DNA from: Arthrobacter pascens
Lineage (GTDB): Bacteria > Actinomycetota > Actinomycetes > Actinomycetales > Micrococcaceae
NCBI RefSeq assembly: GCF_030816475.1
Contig: NZ_JAUSXF010000001.1
Span: 4,526,001-4,590,000, forward strand
Reading direction: 5' to 3'
DNA length: 64,000 nt
Below the pieces are notes generated by a model. That model was not told the origin of the DNA, ran no database searches, and was given only the letters and a program-made list of their open reading frames with translations. This document shows, piece after piece, positions 16,065-25,383 of this stretch. How positions within the stretch are numbered: position 1 is the first letter of the stretch; each line of letters opens with the position of its first letter. The translations under genes were made by a program, and so were the position numbers.

Positions 16065-16826
16065 CTACCCCAGCGGCCGGAGCCGCAGGCCCTGCATGCC
16101 GCCGTCGACAGCCAGTGCGGTCCCGGATGTCGAACCTGACCGGGGGCTTGCAAGGTAGGCGATGGCCCCCGCCACTTCCTCGGCAGAGACAAGGCGTCCG
16201 TGCGGCTGGCGCGCATTAAGCGCGGCGCGCTCTGCCTCCGGATCCGCTGCCGAGCTCAGGAGCCGGGCCACCCACGGGGTATCCACCGTTCCGGGGTTGA
16301 CGCAGTTCACGCGGATGCCTTCGCGGATGTGGTCAGCTGCCATCGCCAAAGTGAGCGACAGGACGGCTCCCTTGGATGCCGAATACAGCGCCCGCTGGGG
16401 GAGCCCGGCCGTGGCCGCGATGGAGCAGGTGTTGACGATCGCGGCCGACGGCGACCGGCGAAGGTGCGGGAGCGCTGCACGCGTCACCCTGGCGACCCCC
16501 ACCACGTTGATGTCCAGCACGCGGGTCCATTCGTCATCCTCATTAGCGGCGACGTCCCCTGCGGCGCCGATCCCCGCGTTGTTCACGACGATGTCCAAGC
16601 GGCCGAAGCGGTTGGTGACGCTTTCGACGGCGGCACGAACCGAGGCATCGTCCGCCACGTTGCATTCGACACCGAAGTGCGCGGTCCCCGCCGGGTTCAG
16701 GTCCAGGACGGCCACCTGCGCCCCTCCAGCGGCCAGTCTGTCTGCGGCTGCTGCCCCGATCCCGGAGGCCCCGCCGGTCACGATCGCCACCAGCCCGTCG
16801 AATTCTGCATCTGCTGACATGTTCAC
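16065..16826 (-). CDS. SDR dehydrogenase, probable 2-keto-3-deoxy-L-fuconate dehydrogenase
   Basis: A 253-residue classical short-chain dehydrogenase: TGGASGIGAAAADRLAAGGAQVAVLD near residue 16, NNAG at about 88, the catalytic Ser in NTCSIAAT and YxxxK as YSASKGA, then NPGTVDTPW. In this locus it most likely oxidises 2-keto-3-deoxy-L-fuconate to the 2,4-diketo acid with NAD+. The GTG at 16826 overlaps the TGA of the upstream hydrolase (GTGA) and has AAGGAG at good distance, so it is preferred to the ATG at 16820. Cotranscribed with the FAH gene. The end is followed by two copies of GAAGCTACCGCA. Confidence 0.87.
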   Translation of the reverse strand: MNMSADAEFDGLVAIVTGGASGIGAAAADRLAAGGAQVAVLDLNPAGTAHFGVECNVADDASVRAAVESVTNRFGRLDIVVNNAGIGAAGDVAANEDDEWTRVLDINVVGVARVTRAALPHLRRSPSAAIVNTCSIAATAGLPQRALYSASKGAVLSLTLAMAADHIREGIRVNCVNPGTVDTPWVARLLSSAADPEAERAALNARQPHGRLVSAEEVAGAIAYLASPRSGSTSGTALAVDGGMQGLRLRPLG

Positions 16827-17701
16827 TGTGCTGCTCCTTGCCTGTAGAACTCCTGGCGCTGGCTGCCGAGGCCTTCAATGTCGAGCTCCACCACGTCGCC
16901 GGGCTGGATATAGGGGAAGCGGCCGGACAGGGCCACACCCTCGGGAGTGCCGGTCAGGATCACGTCGCCGGGCTCAAGGAGCATGTACTGGCTGACGTGG
17001 TGGACCAGCGTGGCGACGTCAAAGATGAGGTCCGCCGTCGACGAGTCCTGCCTGGCCTCGCCGTTGACATGGGAGCGCAACCGCAGCCGGCCGGGATCAA
17101 TCTCATCCGCCGGGACAAGCCAGGGGCCCAGGGGCGTGGAGGCGGGCAGCGATTTGCCCTTGGTCCACTGGCCGGCGGCACCGGGCAGCTGGTATTCGCG
17201 CTCAGAGAGATCGTTGGCCACCAGGTATCCTGCGACGTAATCCAACGCGTCGGCGGGATCGGACAGATAGCTGGCCTCCTTTCCGATCACCACTCCCAGT
17301 TCAACTTCCCAGTCGTACTTTTCCGACGACGGCGGGATGGGGGCGGCGTCGAAGGGGCCACTGATGGTGTTGGACGGCTTAAGGAAAACGACAGGGATTT
17401 CCGGCGGTGCCGATCCTGATTCCGCGGCGTGAGCGGCGTAGTTCATGCCGATGCAGACAATGGAGCCGGGGCGTGCGATGGGTGCTCCCACACGGAGGCC
17501 GGCCGCCGGAAGCTCAGGCAATTCTCCCGCCGAAAGCGCCTGCCGGGCCCGTGCAATGCCGTCCTGGGCAAGGAACAGGCCGTCGACGTCCCGGGTCAGG
17601 GAGGCGAGGCTGAAGTATTTTTCATCGCCGTTTGCGTCAGCCGTCACTACTGCCGGCACTTCCTGTCCGCGTTCGCCCAGCCGGGCCAGCTTGATACTCA
17701 T
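16823..17701 (-). CDS. FAH family hydrolase, probable 2,4-diketo-3-deoxy-L-fuconate hydrolase
   Basis: A 292-residue fumarylacetoacetate hydrolase-fold protein. Motifs: IVCIGMNYAAHAAESGS (substrate/metal entry), PVVFLKPSNTISGP, the metal-binding YDWEVELGVVIGKEASYL, and GTPEGVAL near the C-terminus. In the non-phosphorylative L-fucose route such an enzyme cleaves the diketo acid to pyruvate and L-lactate. GGGGAGA ahead of the ATG at 17701 decides the start, trimming an upstream open frame of 33 residues. It is first of a two-gene minus-strand operon divergent from the rest of the fucose genes; a half-operator ACATCCGA lies 36-47 bp upstream. Confidence 0.87.
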   Translation of the reverse strand: MSIKLARLGERGQEVPAVVTADANGDEKYFSLASLTRDVDGLFLAQDGIARARQALSAGELPELPAAGLRVGAPIARPGSIVCIGMNYAAHAAESGSAPPEIPVVFLKPSNTISGPFDAAPIPPSSEKYDWEVELGVVIGKEASYLSDPADALDYVAGYLVANDLSEREYQLPGAAGQWTKGKSLPASTPLGPWLVPADEIDPGRLRLRSHVNGEARQDSSTADLIFDVATLVHHVSQYMLLEPGDVILTGTPEGVALSGRFPYIQPGDVVELDIEGLGSQRQEFYRQGAAQ

Positions 17702-17736
17702 GGTCTCCCCTGATTTGTAAGGCACAAAGTGCCGGT

Positions 17737-17819
17737 AACATCCGAGCTTTTGCCGCTCTGCTTTCCTAATACTACGCATAAGTGACCCATTGACAAGCAA
17801 AACATCCGATGTTTAGGTT
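17737..17819. promoter_or_regulatory. Divergent fucose promoter region with FadR-like operator
   Basis: For the rightward operon, TTGACA at 17790-17795 and TAGGTT at 17814-17819 are 18 bp apart, and the near-palindrome AACATCCGATGTT (17801-17813) fills the spacer, the place for a repressor. For the leftward operon, a half site ACATCCGA is at 17738-17745. The same TTGACA/operator/TAGG block occurs at 26238-26267. Confidence 0.65.
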
Positions 17820-17906
17820 AACCCAGATCCTCCGCCCGGCTGCTTGATTTCCTGTCCGGTCGGCCACGAAGCGCCACTTACGGCCGCTGCCCCAGTCAGG
17901 AGCATT

Positions 17907-19307
17907 ATGAGCGTCATCACCGCGGTAGAGACCTTTGACATCCGGTTCCCCACGTCAAAAGAACTGGACGGCTCGGACGCCATGAACCCGGACCCCGACT
18001 ATTCGGCTGCCTACCTCATCATCAGCACCGATGCGGGCGACGGCTTGGAAGGCCACGGATTCGTCTTCACCATCGGGCGGGGGAATGAGGTGGAAGCCGC
18101 GGCCATCGATGCCCTCCGTCCGCACATCCTGGGGCACAACGTCGAAGAGCTCCTCGCGGACATGGGCGCAAGCTGGAAGCTGCTGGTCCATGATTCCCAA
18201 CTGCGGTGGCTGGGTCCGGAAAAGGGCGTCATGCACATGGCCATCGGCGCCGTGATCAACGCCCTGTGGGACCTGAAAGCCAAGCGTGCAGGACTTCCGC
18301 TGTGGGAACTGCTGGCAGGCCTGAGCCCCGAGGACATTGTTGCCCTAGTCGACTTCCGCTACCTCACCGACGCCCTGACGCCGGATGAAGCCCTGGAGAT
18401 CCTCCGCCGGGCCGAACCCGGGCGGGCCGAACGGAAGGCCAGGCTCCTCACCGAAGGCTACGCCGGCTACACCACGACACCCGGCTGGCTCGGATACAGC
18501 GACGAGAAGCTCGCCCGCCTGGCCAAGGAGGCGGTGGCGGACGGTTTCGCCCAGATCAAGCTCAAAGTGGGAGCCTCGCTGCAGGATGACATCCGACGTG
18601 TCCGTGTGGCCCGCGAAGCAGTGGGCCCCGACATCAAGATCGCCGTTGACGCAAACCAGCGGTGGGATGTGCAGGACGCCATCGAGTGGATGGCACATCT
18701 GGCGCCCTACGACATCGCCTGGATCGAGGAACCCACCAGCCCGGATGACATTCTGGGGCACGCCGCCATTGCCCGGGGCGTGGCACCCATCCCGGTGGCC
18801 ACCGGTGAGCACGTGCAGAACCGCGTGATGTTCAAGCAACTGCTGCAGGCAGAAGCCATCGAAGTACTCCAGATCGACGCCGCCCGGGTGGGTGGAGTGA
18901 ACGAGAACATAGCCATCCTCCTGCTCGCGGCGAAGTTCGGCGTCCGGGTCTGTCCGCATGCCGGCGGGGTGGGATTGTGCGAAGCGGTACAGCACCTTTC
19001 CATGTTTGATTTTCTCGCCGTCTCGGGGAAAAAGAACGACCGTATGATTGAGTTTGTGGACCACCTCCACGAGCATTTCGTTACCCCCGTGGATGTGCAC
19101 GGAGGCTGCTATTGGCCGCCGTCAGCACCTGGCGCCGGTGCCGAAATGCACCGGGAGTCGCTGGCCGCCTACAGCTTTCCCGACGGCGCCACGTGGAGCG
19201 GTGACGTGCCCTCCAGCGAGCTTTCGGCTGGAACTGTCAACGCAACGGCGGTCCCTGCAGTCACCATCCCGGAGCTCGCCCGGAACGAGGCCGCGCTCGA
19301 TGTCTGA
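17907..19307 (+). CDS. L-fuconate dehydratase (enolase superfamily)
   Basis: A 466-residue member of the mandelate-racemase-like enolase superfamily, with the length of L-fuconate dehydratases. Seen: the capping domain [37 protein letters not shown]; catalytic KxK in [10 protein letters not shown]; metal ligands D in [10 protein letters not shown] in [10 protein letters not shown] and E in [10 protein letters not shown]; then the His/Glu region [15 protein letters not shown]. It would dehydrate L-fuconate to 2-keto-3-deoxy-L-fuconate. The ATG at 17907 follows AGGAG by 4 bases; an open frame begins 63 bases earlier without a site. It heads a seven-gene plus-strand operon in which successive genes overlap. 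Confidence 0.92.
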   Translation: MSVITAVETFDIRFPTSKELDGSDAMNPDPDYSAAYLIISTDAGDGLEGHGFVFTIGRGNEVEAAAIDALRPHILGHNVEELLADMGASWKLLVHDSQLRWLGPEKGVMHMAIGAVINALWDLKAKRAGLPLWELLAGLSPEDIVALVDFRYLTDALTPDEALEILRRAEPGRAERKARLLTEGYAGYTTTPGWLGYSDEKLARLAKEAVADGFAQIKLKVGASLQDDIRRVRVAREAVGPDIKIAVDANQRWDVQDAIEWMAHLAPYDIAWIEEPTSPDDILGHAAIARGVAPIPVATGEHVQNRVMFKQLLQAEAIEVLQIDAARVGGVNENIAILLLAAKFGVRVCPHAGGVGLCEAVQHLSMFDFLAVSGKKNDRMIEFVDHLHEHFVTPVDVHGGCYWPPSAPGAGAEMHRESLAAYSFPDGATWSGDVPSSELSAGTVNATAVPAVTIPELARNEAALDV

Positions 19308-19614
19308 GACCATCGTGCTGCACACGCGGCTGAAGCCCGGCGCGGCCCAGGCCTATGCGGACGCGCACGCCGCCATACCCGGGGAGCTCGTCGCTGCCTT
19401 GAAGGACGCCGGCGTCAGCAACTGGCGGATCTGGCAGAGCGGCCAGGAACTGATCCACCTCGTGGAAGTTGACGACTACAAGGCCATGCGCCACGAGCTT
19501 GCCACGAATCCCGTCAACATTGCTTGGCAGGCGCGGATGGCCGACCTGCTGGAGATCGAGGATGACTACAGCGGCAACGACTCAGGCCTTCCGCTGGTGT
19601 GGGAACTGCCATGA
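19300..19614 (+). CDS. L-rhamnose/L-fucose mutarotase (RhaM-like)
   Basis: A 104-residue protein of the RhaM dimeric ferredoxin-like fold: [57 protein letters not shown], with the conserved His and the WRIW strand. It interconverts the sugar anomers so that the dehydrogenase receives the correct form. It starts 8 bases inside the dehydratase gene and its TGA overlaps the next ATG, so it is tightly coupled. In this locus L-fucose is the likely substrate, though RhaM sequences are named for rhamnose. Confidence 0.87.
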   Translation: MSETIVLHTRLKPGAAQAYADAHAAIPGELVAALKDAGVSNWRIWQSGQELIHLVEVDDYKAMRHELATNPVNIAWQARMADLLEIEDDYSGNDSGLPLVWELP

Positions 19615-20624
19615 ACACTGAAATTACTTCAGGCGCGGGCACTCTTACTCTCGGCAGGTTGGGCTTCGGCGCCGCCGGGATCGGCAACCTCTACCGGGCA
19701 ATCCCGGACAGCAGGGCAACGGCGACAGTCGAAGCCGCCTGGGACGCCGGCATTAGGTATTTTGACACGGCTCCGCACTATGGCCTTGGCCTGTCCGAGC
19801 GGCGCCTGGGCTCCGTGCTCATGGGCAAGCCACGGCAGGAATTTGTCCTGTCCACGAAGGTGGGGCGCCTTCTGTCGCCCAAGCAGGGCGTACTGATGGG
19901 CGGCGCCGGCAAGGATGACGGGGTCGCTCCTGGAGGACCACGGGACACGGAAGGGTTCGACGTACCTGCCACCAGCCGCCGGGTCTGGGATTTTTCCGGG
20001 CAGGGCATCCGGCAAAGTATCGAGGAGTCACTCGAACGGCTCGGCCTGGACCATGTGGACATCGCCTACCTTCACGACCCCGACGTCCACGACCTCGCCG
20101 GTGGCATCCGTGACGGACTGCCCGCCCTCGAAAAACTGCGTGCCGAAGGGCTCGTCCGCGCCATCGGCGTCGGGGTTAACTCGGCGGAAGCTGCCCTTGA
20201 GTGTGTGGAAGCGGCGGACCTGGATCTCGTGATGCTTGCGGGCCGGTACACCCTGCTCGAGCAGCCCCGGGTTCCGCTACTGGAGAGGTGTCTGGAGAAA
20301 GGCACCGGAGTAGTCAACGTCGGGGCCTACAATTCCGGGCTCCTGGCCCGGCATGACGTATCCGATGACGCGCACTACAACTACGGGCAGGCGCCGTCGG
20401 CTCTGCTGGAACGGGCCCGGCGGCTCGCCGCCATCTGTGGCAGCTTCGGAGTGGAGCTTCCGACGGCGGCGCTTCAGTTCGGCCTTCGCCACCCTGCCGT
20501 CGTCAACGTGACAGTCGGGGCCACGTCTCCCGAGCAGGTCCGGGTCAACGCCGGACGGATGGCTGAGGAAATTCCTGCAGAACTGTGGAATGAGCTGTCA
20601 CGCCAGGGGCTGATTCCCTCATGA
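19611..20624 (+). CDS. Aldo/keto reductase, probable L-fucose (D-threo-aldose) 1-dehydrogenase
   Basis: A 337-residue TIM-barrel oxidoreductase. It shows the AKR signature FDTAPHYGLGLSERRLGSVL with catalytic Asp and Tyr, STKVGRLL with the catalytic Lys, LDHVDIAYLHDPD with the catalytic His, and the cofactor end VNVTVGATSPEQ. Its sequence type matches the Pseudomonas L-fucose/D-threo-aldose dehydrogenases, which oxidise C1 of the pyranose to the lactone with NAD(P)+. The start ATG at 19611 overlaps the mutarotase stop by 4 bases (ATGA), and its own stop overlaps the lactonase start in the same way. Confidence 0.9.
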   Translation: MNTEITSGAGTLTLGRLGFGAAGIGNLYRAIPDSRATATVEAAWDAGIRYFDTAPHYGLGLSERRLGSVLMGKPRQEFVLSTKVGRLLSPKQGVLMGGAGKDDGVAPGGPRDTEGFDVPATSRRVWDFSGQGIRQSIEESLERLGLDHVDIAYLHDPDVHDLAGGIRDGLPALEKLRAEGLVRAIGVGVNSAEAALECVEAADLDLVMLAGRYTLLEQPRVPLLERCLEKGTGVVNVGAYNSGLLARHDVSDDAHYNYGQAPSALLERARRLAAICGSFGVELPTAALQFGLRHPAVVNVTVGATSPEQVRVNAGRMAEEIPAELWNELSRQGLIPS

Positions 20625-21589
20625 TCGACTCTCATCTTCACCTGTGGGAGTTGCCTCCCTCCGCCGGGCAGCCCGACGCCCTGCAACCCGATGGTCCAGG
20701 CGCACCCCGGCGTGCCTACTCGTGGCTGGGCCCCCAGCATGGACCCCTGTTCCGCAGTTTCGGGGAAGCCGAGGCCCACGAAAACCTCGTGCAGGCGGGA
20801 GTCCGCGGAGCTGTGCTGGTCCAGGCAGACGACACCGTCGCGGACACGGACGCCATGCTGGCCGCCGCCGACCGCAATGACTGGGTGCTCGCCGTCGTCG
20901 GCTGGATACCGCTGGAACATCCGGAGCTGGCGGAAGCGGAGCTCGAGCGGCTGGGGCGGAAGCCGAAGTTCCGTGGCGTCCGCCACCTGGTCCACGACGA
21001 CCCGCGGGATGACTTCCTCGAGCTGCCGGAGGTCCGCGAATCACTGAAGCTGGTCGCTGACAGGGGGCTGGCCTTGGATATTCCTGATGCCTATCCCCGC
21101 CATCTGCAGCGTGCCGTCACTCTTGCACGCGAACTGCCGGAACTTACGGTGGTGCTCGACCATCTGGGCAAACCTCCGCTCACGGACGCCATCGCAGCCG
21201 GCAAAGGGCCTTCTCCGGAACTGGACCGCTGGCGCCGGGAGTTCCGTGCACTGGCCCAGTTGCCCAACACTGTAGCGAAGGTATCGGGGCTGCACTTGCC
21301 CGGACTCGAATACACGGCCAAGGCGCTGCGTCCCCTGTGGGAGGAGGCGCTCACGGCTTTTGGCCCGGAGCGGCTCATGATCGGGATGGATTGGCCGGTC
21401 AGCACACTCGGCGCGCCCTACGGTCGCACCCTGGAGGTGCTCCTGGAACTTGCAGCCGACCTGGATCCGGCGGACCGGCATGCCTTCCTTGAAGGTACCG
21501 CTACCCGGATCTACAGGTTGCCCCAGCCATCGGAATCCGCGCAGCCGGCATCGGAAAACCCAACCAAGCAGGACGAGGTGAAAGCATGA
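20621..21589 (+). CDS. Amidohydrolase 2 family, probable L-fuconolactonase
   Basis: A 322-residue amidohydrolase-2 protein: MIDSHLHLWEL (metal-binding HxH at residues 5-7), VQAGVRGAVLVQADDTVADTDAML, FRGVRHLVHDDPRDDFL, the central LTVVLDHLGKPP with a catalytic His, and the late MIGMDWPVSTLGAPYGRTLEVL with the conserved Asp. The family includes L-fucono-1,5-lactonase, which opens the lactone made by the upstream dehydrogenase. Four-base overlaps at both ends tie it to its neighbours. Confidence 0.88.
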   Translation: MIDSHLHLWELPPSAGQPDALQPDGPGAPRRAYSWLGPQHGPLFRSFGEAEAHENLVQAGVRGAVLVQADDTVADTDAMLAAADRNDWVLAVVGWIPLEHPELAEAELERLGRKPKFRGVRHLVHDDPRDDFLELPEVRESLKLVADRGLALDIPDAYPRHLQRAVTLARELPELTVVLDHLGKPPLTDAIAAGKGPSPELDRWRREFRALAQLPNTVAKVSGLHLPGLEYTAKALRPLWEEALTAFGPERLMIGMDWPVSTLGAPYGRTLEVLLELAADLDPADRHAFLEGTATRIYRLPQPSESAQPASENPTKQDEVKA

Positions 21590-23118
21590 CGACGGACCAA
21601 ACACCGCTGTTGTCCGTGCGTGGAGTAGGGAAGACCTTTCCCGGGGTCAGGGCGCTGCACAACATGCACCTGGACCTGCGGCGCGGAGAGGTGCTCGCGC
21701 TCGTGGGGGAGAACGGCGCGGGCAAGTCAACGCTGATGAAGCTGCTCTCGGGGATTTACGTCCCGGACGAGGGAACATTCGAGCTTAATGGGGTTGCCTT
21801 TACGCCTGCCGGACCAAAGCACGCCCAGGAACTCGGTATCAGCATCATCCATCAGGAGTTCAACCTGATGCCGGACCTCACTGTGGCGCAGAACATCTAC
21901 ATCGGCCGCGAACCACGCCGCTTTGGAATGCTCAGCGAACGCGCCCTCAACCGGAAGACCCAGGACCTCTTTGACCGGATGAGCCTCAAGCTGAACCCCC
22001 GCGAGCGTTGCGGCGGGCTGACAGTAGCCAAACAGCAGATGGTCGAGATCGCCAAGGCCCTGAGCCACGATTCCAAGGTGATCATCATGGACGAGCCAAC
22101 GGCAGCCCTGAATGACGCCGAAGTGGCCACCCTTCACGAACTGATCCGCGGGTTCGTGTCGCCGGAGACAGGGGTGATCTATATTTCGCACCGGATGGAT
22201 GAGCTCAAGCAGATATCCCAGCGCATCACCGTCATCCGCGACGGCGAATACGTCGACACCGTGGACACTGTGGAGACCACCATGCGGGAGGTCATCTCGC
22301 TCATGGTGGGCCGAACGATCTCCGGTGAGCAGCGGCCGGCCGAGGAAGGAACGGACCGTCCCGACGACGTCGTCCTGTCCGTCGCGGGGCTCAGCACGCC
22401 TTCCCTGCTGAAGGACGTCAGCTTCGACCTGCGCCGGGGCGAGATCCTGGGCTTTTCCGGGCTGATGGGGGCCGGCCGGACCGAAGTGGCGCGGGCCCTG
22501 GTCGGCGCGGATAAGGCAAGCTTCGAACAGCTGCAGGTCAACGGCGCGGACGTAAGGATTCCCAATCCCGCAGCCGCCGCCAAATTCGGCATCGGCTACC
22601 TGTCCGAGGACCGCAAGCATCTGGGTCTCATGCTGGAACGGGACGTCAAGGAAAACATCATGCTGTCCTCGCTGGCTGAAAACTCATCGGCGGGGTTTAT
22701 CCGCGATGCATCGCTCCGGCGCACGGCCGATGAATACGCCCGGAAGCTCAGGATCAAGACGCCCTCCATCAGGCAGCTGGCCAGGAACCTTTCCGGCGGC
22801 AACCAACAGAAGGTGGTGATCGCGAAGTGGCTGGTCAAGGACTGCGACATCCTCATCTTCGACGAGCCCACCAGGGGCATCGATGTAGGAGCCAAGGATG
22901 AGATCTACAGGCTCCTCAACGAGCTGGCGGCGGAGGGCAAGGCGATCATCATGATCTCCTCCGAACTGCCCGAAATCCTTCGCCTCTCCCACCGGATCGC
23001 AGTCATGTGCGAAGGGCGAATCACCGGGTTCCTTACCAACGCCGAAGCCACCCAGGAAAACATCATGGAACTTGCGACCCGGCGAGTCTCCATCACCACA
23101 GGAGCACCAACCTTATGA
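21586..23118 (+). CDS. Sugar ABC transporter ATP-binding protein (RbsA/MglA type)
   Basis: A 510-residue fused double ATPase. First half: Walker A GENGAGKST at 41-49, IIHQEFNLMPDLTVAQNIYIGREP, signature GGLTVAKQQMVEIAKAL, Walker B VIIMDEPTAAL. Second half: degenerate Walker A GLMGAGRTEVAR, GIGYLSEDRK, signature LARNLSGGNQQKVVIAKWL, Walker B ILIFDEPTRGIDVGAK. This tandem with one degenerate site is the norm for CUT2 importers of pentoses and deoxyhexoses. It works with the permease and binding protein downstream, probably on L-fucose. Overlaps both neighbours by 4 bases. Confidence 0.93.
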   Translation: MTTDQTPLLSVRGVGKTFPGVRALHNMHLDLRRGEVLALVGENGAGKSTLMKLLSGIYVPDEGTFELNGVAFTPAGPKHAQELGISIIHQEFNLMPDLTVAQNIYIGREPRRFGMLSERALNRKTQDLFDRMSLKLNPRERCGGLTVAKQQMVEIAKALSHDSKVIIMDEPTAALNDAEVATLHELIRGFVSPETGVIYISHRMDELKQISQRITVIRDGEYVDTVDTVETTMREVISLMVGRTISGEQRPAEEGTDRPDDVVLSVAGLSTPSLLKDVSFDLRRGEILGFSGLMGAGRTEVARALVGADKASFEQLQVNGADVRIPNPAAAAKFGIGYLSEDRKHLGLMLERDVKENIMLSSLAENSSAGFIRDASLRRTADEYARKLRIKTPSIRQLARNLSGGNQQKVVIAKWLVKDCDILIFDEPTRGIDVGAKDEIYRLLNELAAEGKAIIMISSELPEILRLSHRIAVMCEGRITGFLTNAEATQENIMELATRRVSITTGAPTL

Positions 23119-24152
23119 GCATCATAGAAACCCCCAAGCCGAAAGAGTCCAAGGCGCCAACTGCCCCGTCCTCACCTCTCCGGGTGCAGGGACTGACCTT
23201 GCGGCTCCGCTCGTCCCTCCAGCAGCTCCTGGCCTTCGGGTCGCTGATCGTCCTGGTGGTCTTCTTCGGCGTCATGAACTCACGGTTCCTGCTGCCCGGC
23301 AACCTCTCGGACATCCTGCTCTCGACCGTGGTTATCGGCCTGCTGGCGCTCGGGGCGACGTTCGTCATCATCACCGGCGGCATCGACCTCTCAGTGGGCA
23401 CCGGCATGAGCCTCTGTTCAGTGATGGTGGGCGTCGTGCTGACCTACCTGGGCCTGCCGTTGTGGGCCGGCGTGGTGGGCGGAATCCTGATGGGAGCGCT
23501 GATCGGGGCCGTGAACGGCTTCCTGATCTCCTTCCTGAAAATCCCGCCCTTCATCGCCACCCTGGCCACCATGCTTGTCTGCCAGGGAATGGCGCTGGTG
23601 GTCTCGGGGACCAAACCCATCTATTTCACCGGCACCGAAGGGTTCTCGAACCTCGCCCTGGGCAAGCCCATTGCCGGGCTGGTCATTCCCAACGCCGTCT
23701 TCATCTTCTTCGCGGCGGCCACAATAGCCGGCGTGGTGATGAGCAAGACCCTGCTGGGCCGCTACACCTTCTCCATCGGCTCCAACGAGGAAGCGACAGC
23801 GCTCTCCGGCATCAATGTCCGCAGCTGGAAGCTCTGGATCTACACTGCTGCCGGGGCGTTCACCGGCCTGGCCGGCGTCATCATCGCAGCCAGGCTCAAC
23901 TCCGCCCAGCCCGGGCAGGGCATGGGATATGAACTCCAGGCGATTGCCGCCGTCGTGATCGGCGGGACATCCCTGGCCGGAGGCAAGGGTTCCATCGTGG
24001 GAACGGTGATCGGCGCCCTCATCATGTCTGTCCTCACCAACGGCCTGCGCGTCATCTCGGTGCCGCAGGAGTGGCAAAACGTGGCCATCGGCGTCGTCAT
24101 CCTGGTAGCTGTCTACCTGGACATGCTGCGCCGGAAGGAGGCCGCCACGTAG
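23115..24152 (+). CDS. Sugar ABC transporter permease (RbsC type)
   Basis: A 345-residue integral membrane protein with about 9-10 hydrophobic segments after a 45-residue hydrophilic tail. Family marks: ALGATFVIITGGIDLSVGTGMSL, PFIATLATMLVCQGMALVVSGTKPIY and the EAA-like region GSNEEATALSGINVRSWKLWIYTAAGAFTGLAGVIIAARLNSAQPGQGMGYELQAIAAVVIGGTSLAGGKGSIVGTVIGAL. The ATG at 23115 overlaps the ATPase stop (ATGA); an earlier in-frame start at 23007 would lie inside the ATPase gene and is rejected. It forms the membrane channel of the fucose-locus importer. Confidence 0.92.
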   Translation: MSIIETPKPKESKAPTAPSSPLRVQGLTLRLRSSLQQLLAFGSLIVLVVFFGVMNSRFLLPGNLSDILLSTVVIGLLALGATFVIITGGIDLSVGTGMSLCSVMVGVVLTYLGLPLWAGVVGGILMGALIGAVNGFLISFLKIPPFIATLATMLVCQGMALVVSGTKPIYFTGTEGFSNLALGKPIAGLVIPNAVFIFFAAATIAGVVMSKTLLGRYTFSIGSNEEATALSGINVRSWKLWIYTAAGAFTGLAGVIIAARLNSAQPGQGMGYELQAIAAVVIGGTSLAGGKGSIVGTVIGALIMSVLTNGLRVISVPQEWQNVAIGVVILVAVYLDMLRRKEAAT

Positions 24153-24243
24153 TCTCTCCAGCCGCCCGCAACACCCGGCACCTCCTGCACCAACCCCCAT
24201 TGCATCCCTTTCCCCATTGAGAAAAACAACGGAGTTTTCACCC

Positions 24244-25239
24244 ATGAACAAGTCCAGTTTCGACCGGCGCAGTTTCCTCACCATGTCCGGCCTGGCCCTC
24301 GGCGTCATAGCAGTCGCCGGCTGCGAGGCACCCGCGGGTTCCCCCGGCGGTGCCGCCAGCGGCGGAGCGAAGCCGTACATCGCCATCGTCTCCAAAGGCT
24401 TCCAGCACCAGTTCTGGCAGGCCGTGAAGCAGGGCGCTGACAAGGCAGCCAAGGAATTCGACGTCGAAGTCACCTTCGAAGGCCCCAACACCGAAAAGGA
24501 TGTGGACCAGCAGATCCAGATGCTCACGACGGCGCTGGGCAAGTCACCGTCCGCGGTGGGATTCGCCGCCCTGGACTCCAAGGCCGCCACGCCTTTGCTG
24601 GAGCAGGCCAAGAGCAAGAACATCCCGGTCATCGCCTTCGACTCCGGCGTTGACTCGGACATCCCTGTCACCACGGCCTCTACAAACAACAAGGCTGCGG
24701 CAGCAGAGGCTGCCAAGCACCTCGCCGAGCTCATCGGCGGCGCAGGTGAAATCGCCATCATCGGCCATGACCAGACCTCCAAATCCGGAACTGACCGGCG
24801 CGACGGCTTCAAGGAATACATCGAAAAGAACAACCCGAACATCAAGATCGTGGCCATCCAGTACGCCGGCGGCGATCAGCTCCTCTCAGCCGACGCAGCC
24901 AAGGCCATCGTGACTGCGAACCCCAACCTCAAGGGCATGTACGGCACCAACGAGGGGTCCGCCATCGGCATCGTCAAGGCCGTCGAGGAACTGGGACTCA
25001 AGGGGAAACTGACCATTGTCGGCTTCGACTCGGGCAAGGCCCAGATCGATGCCGTCCGGTCCGGACTGATGGCCGGAGCGGTGACCCAGAACCCCGTGGG
25101 AATCGGCTACGAAACCGTGAAGGCTGCCGTGGCCGCCATCAAGGGGGAGAAACTGGAGAAGGTCATCGACACCGGTTTCTACTGGTACGACGCAAAGAAC
25201 ATCGATTCGGACCAGATCAAGCCCAACCTCTACCAGTAG
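24244..25239 (+). CDS. Sugar ABC transporter substrate-binding lipoprotein
   Basis: A 331-residue periplasmic-binding-type protein (RbsB/LacI-like fold). The N-terminus carries a twin-arginine motif (FDRRSFLTMSGLALG) followed by a hydrophobic stretch and a lipobox VAGC, so it is probably exported by Tat and lipid-anchored at the cell surface. The mature part starts with a Gly/Ser-rich linker, then YIAIVSKGFQHQFWQAVKQGADKAAKEFDVEVTFEGP, VIAFDSGVDSDIPVTTASTNN and YGTNEGSAIGIVKAVEE. It likely delivers L-fucose or a related sugar. The start at 24244 avoids 9 upstream residues that lack a site. A terminator follows. Confidence 0.92.
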   Translation: MNKSSFDRRSFLTMSGLALGVIAVAGCEAPAGSPGGAASGGAKPYIAIVSKGFQHQFWQAVKQGADKAAKEFDVEVTFEGPNTEKDVDQQIQMLTTALGKSPSAVGFAALDSKAATPLLEQAKSKNIPVIAFDSGVDSDIPVTTASTNNKAAAAEAAKHLAELIGGAGEIAIIGHDQTSKSGTDRRDGFKEYIEKNNPNIKIVAIQYAGGDQLLSADAAKAIVTANPNLKGMYGTNEGSAIGIVKAVEELGLKGKLTIVGFDSGKAQIDAVRSGLMAGAVTQNPVGIGYETVKAAVAAIKGEKLEKVIDTGFYWYDAKNIDSDQIKPNLYQ

Positions 25240-25274
25240 TCCCAGCCGGAACTGCATCAATACCTCCACAACGG

Positions 25275-25302
25275 CGGCCCCTCACCTTCCCGGGAGGGGC
25301 CG
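25275..25302 (+). terminator. Terminator of the fucose operon
   Basis: CGGCCCCTC at 25275-25283 pairs exactly with GAGGGGCCG at 25294-25302; the stem extends further with one mismatch. It stands 35 bp after the binding-protein stop, between convergent genes. Confidence 0.75.
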
Positions 25303-25383
25303 TCGCTGTGCCCAAGCCGGTTCGGCGCCGACTGCACTGGCCGGCCCAAAGGCCACAGGACCGCCCAAAGGCTACCGGCGTGG

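Noticed and set aside
23418-24857. 479-codon open frame on the minus strand
   Set aside because: Antisense to the sugar permease and binding protein, both clearly real.
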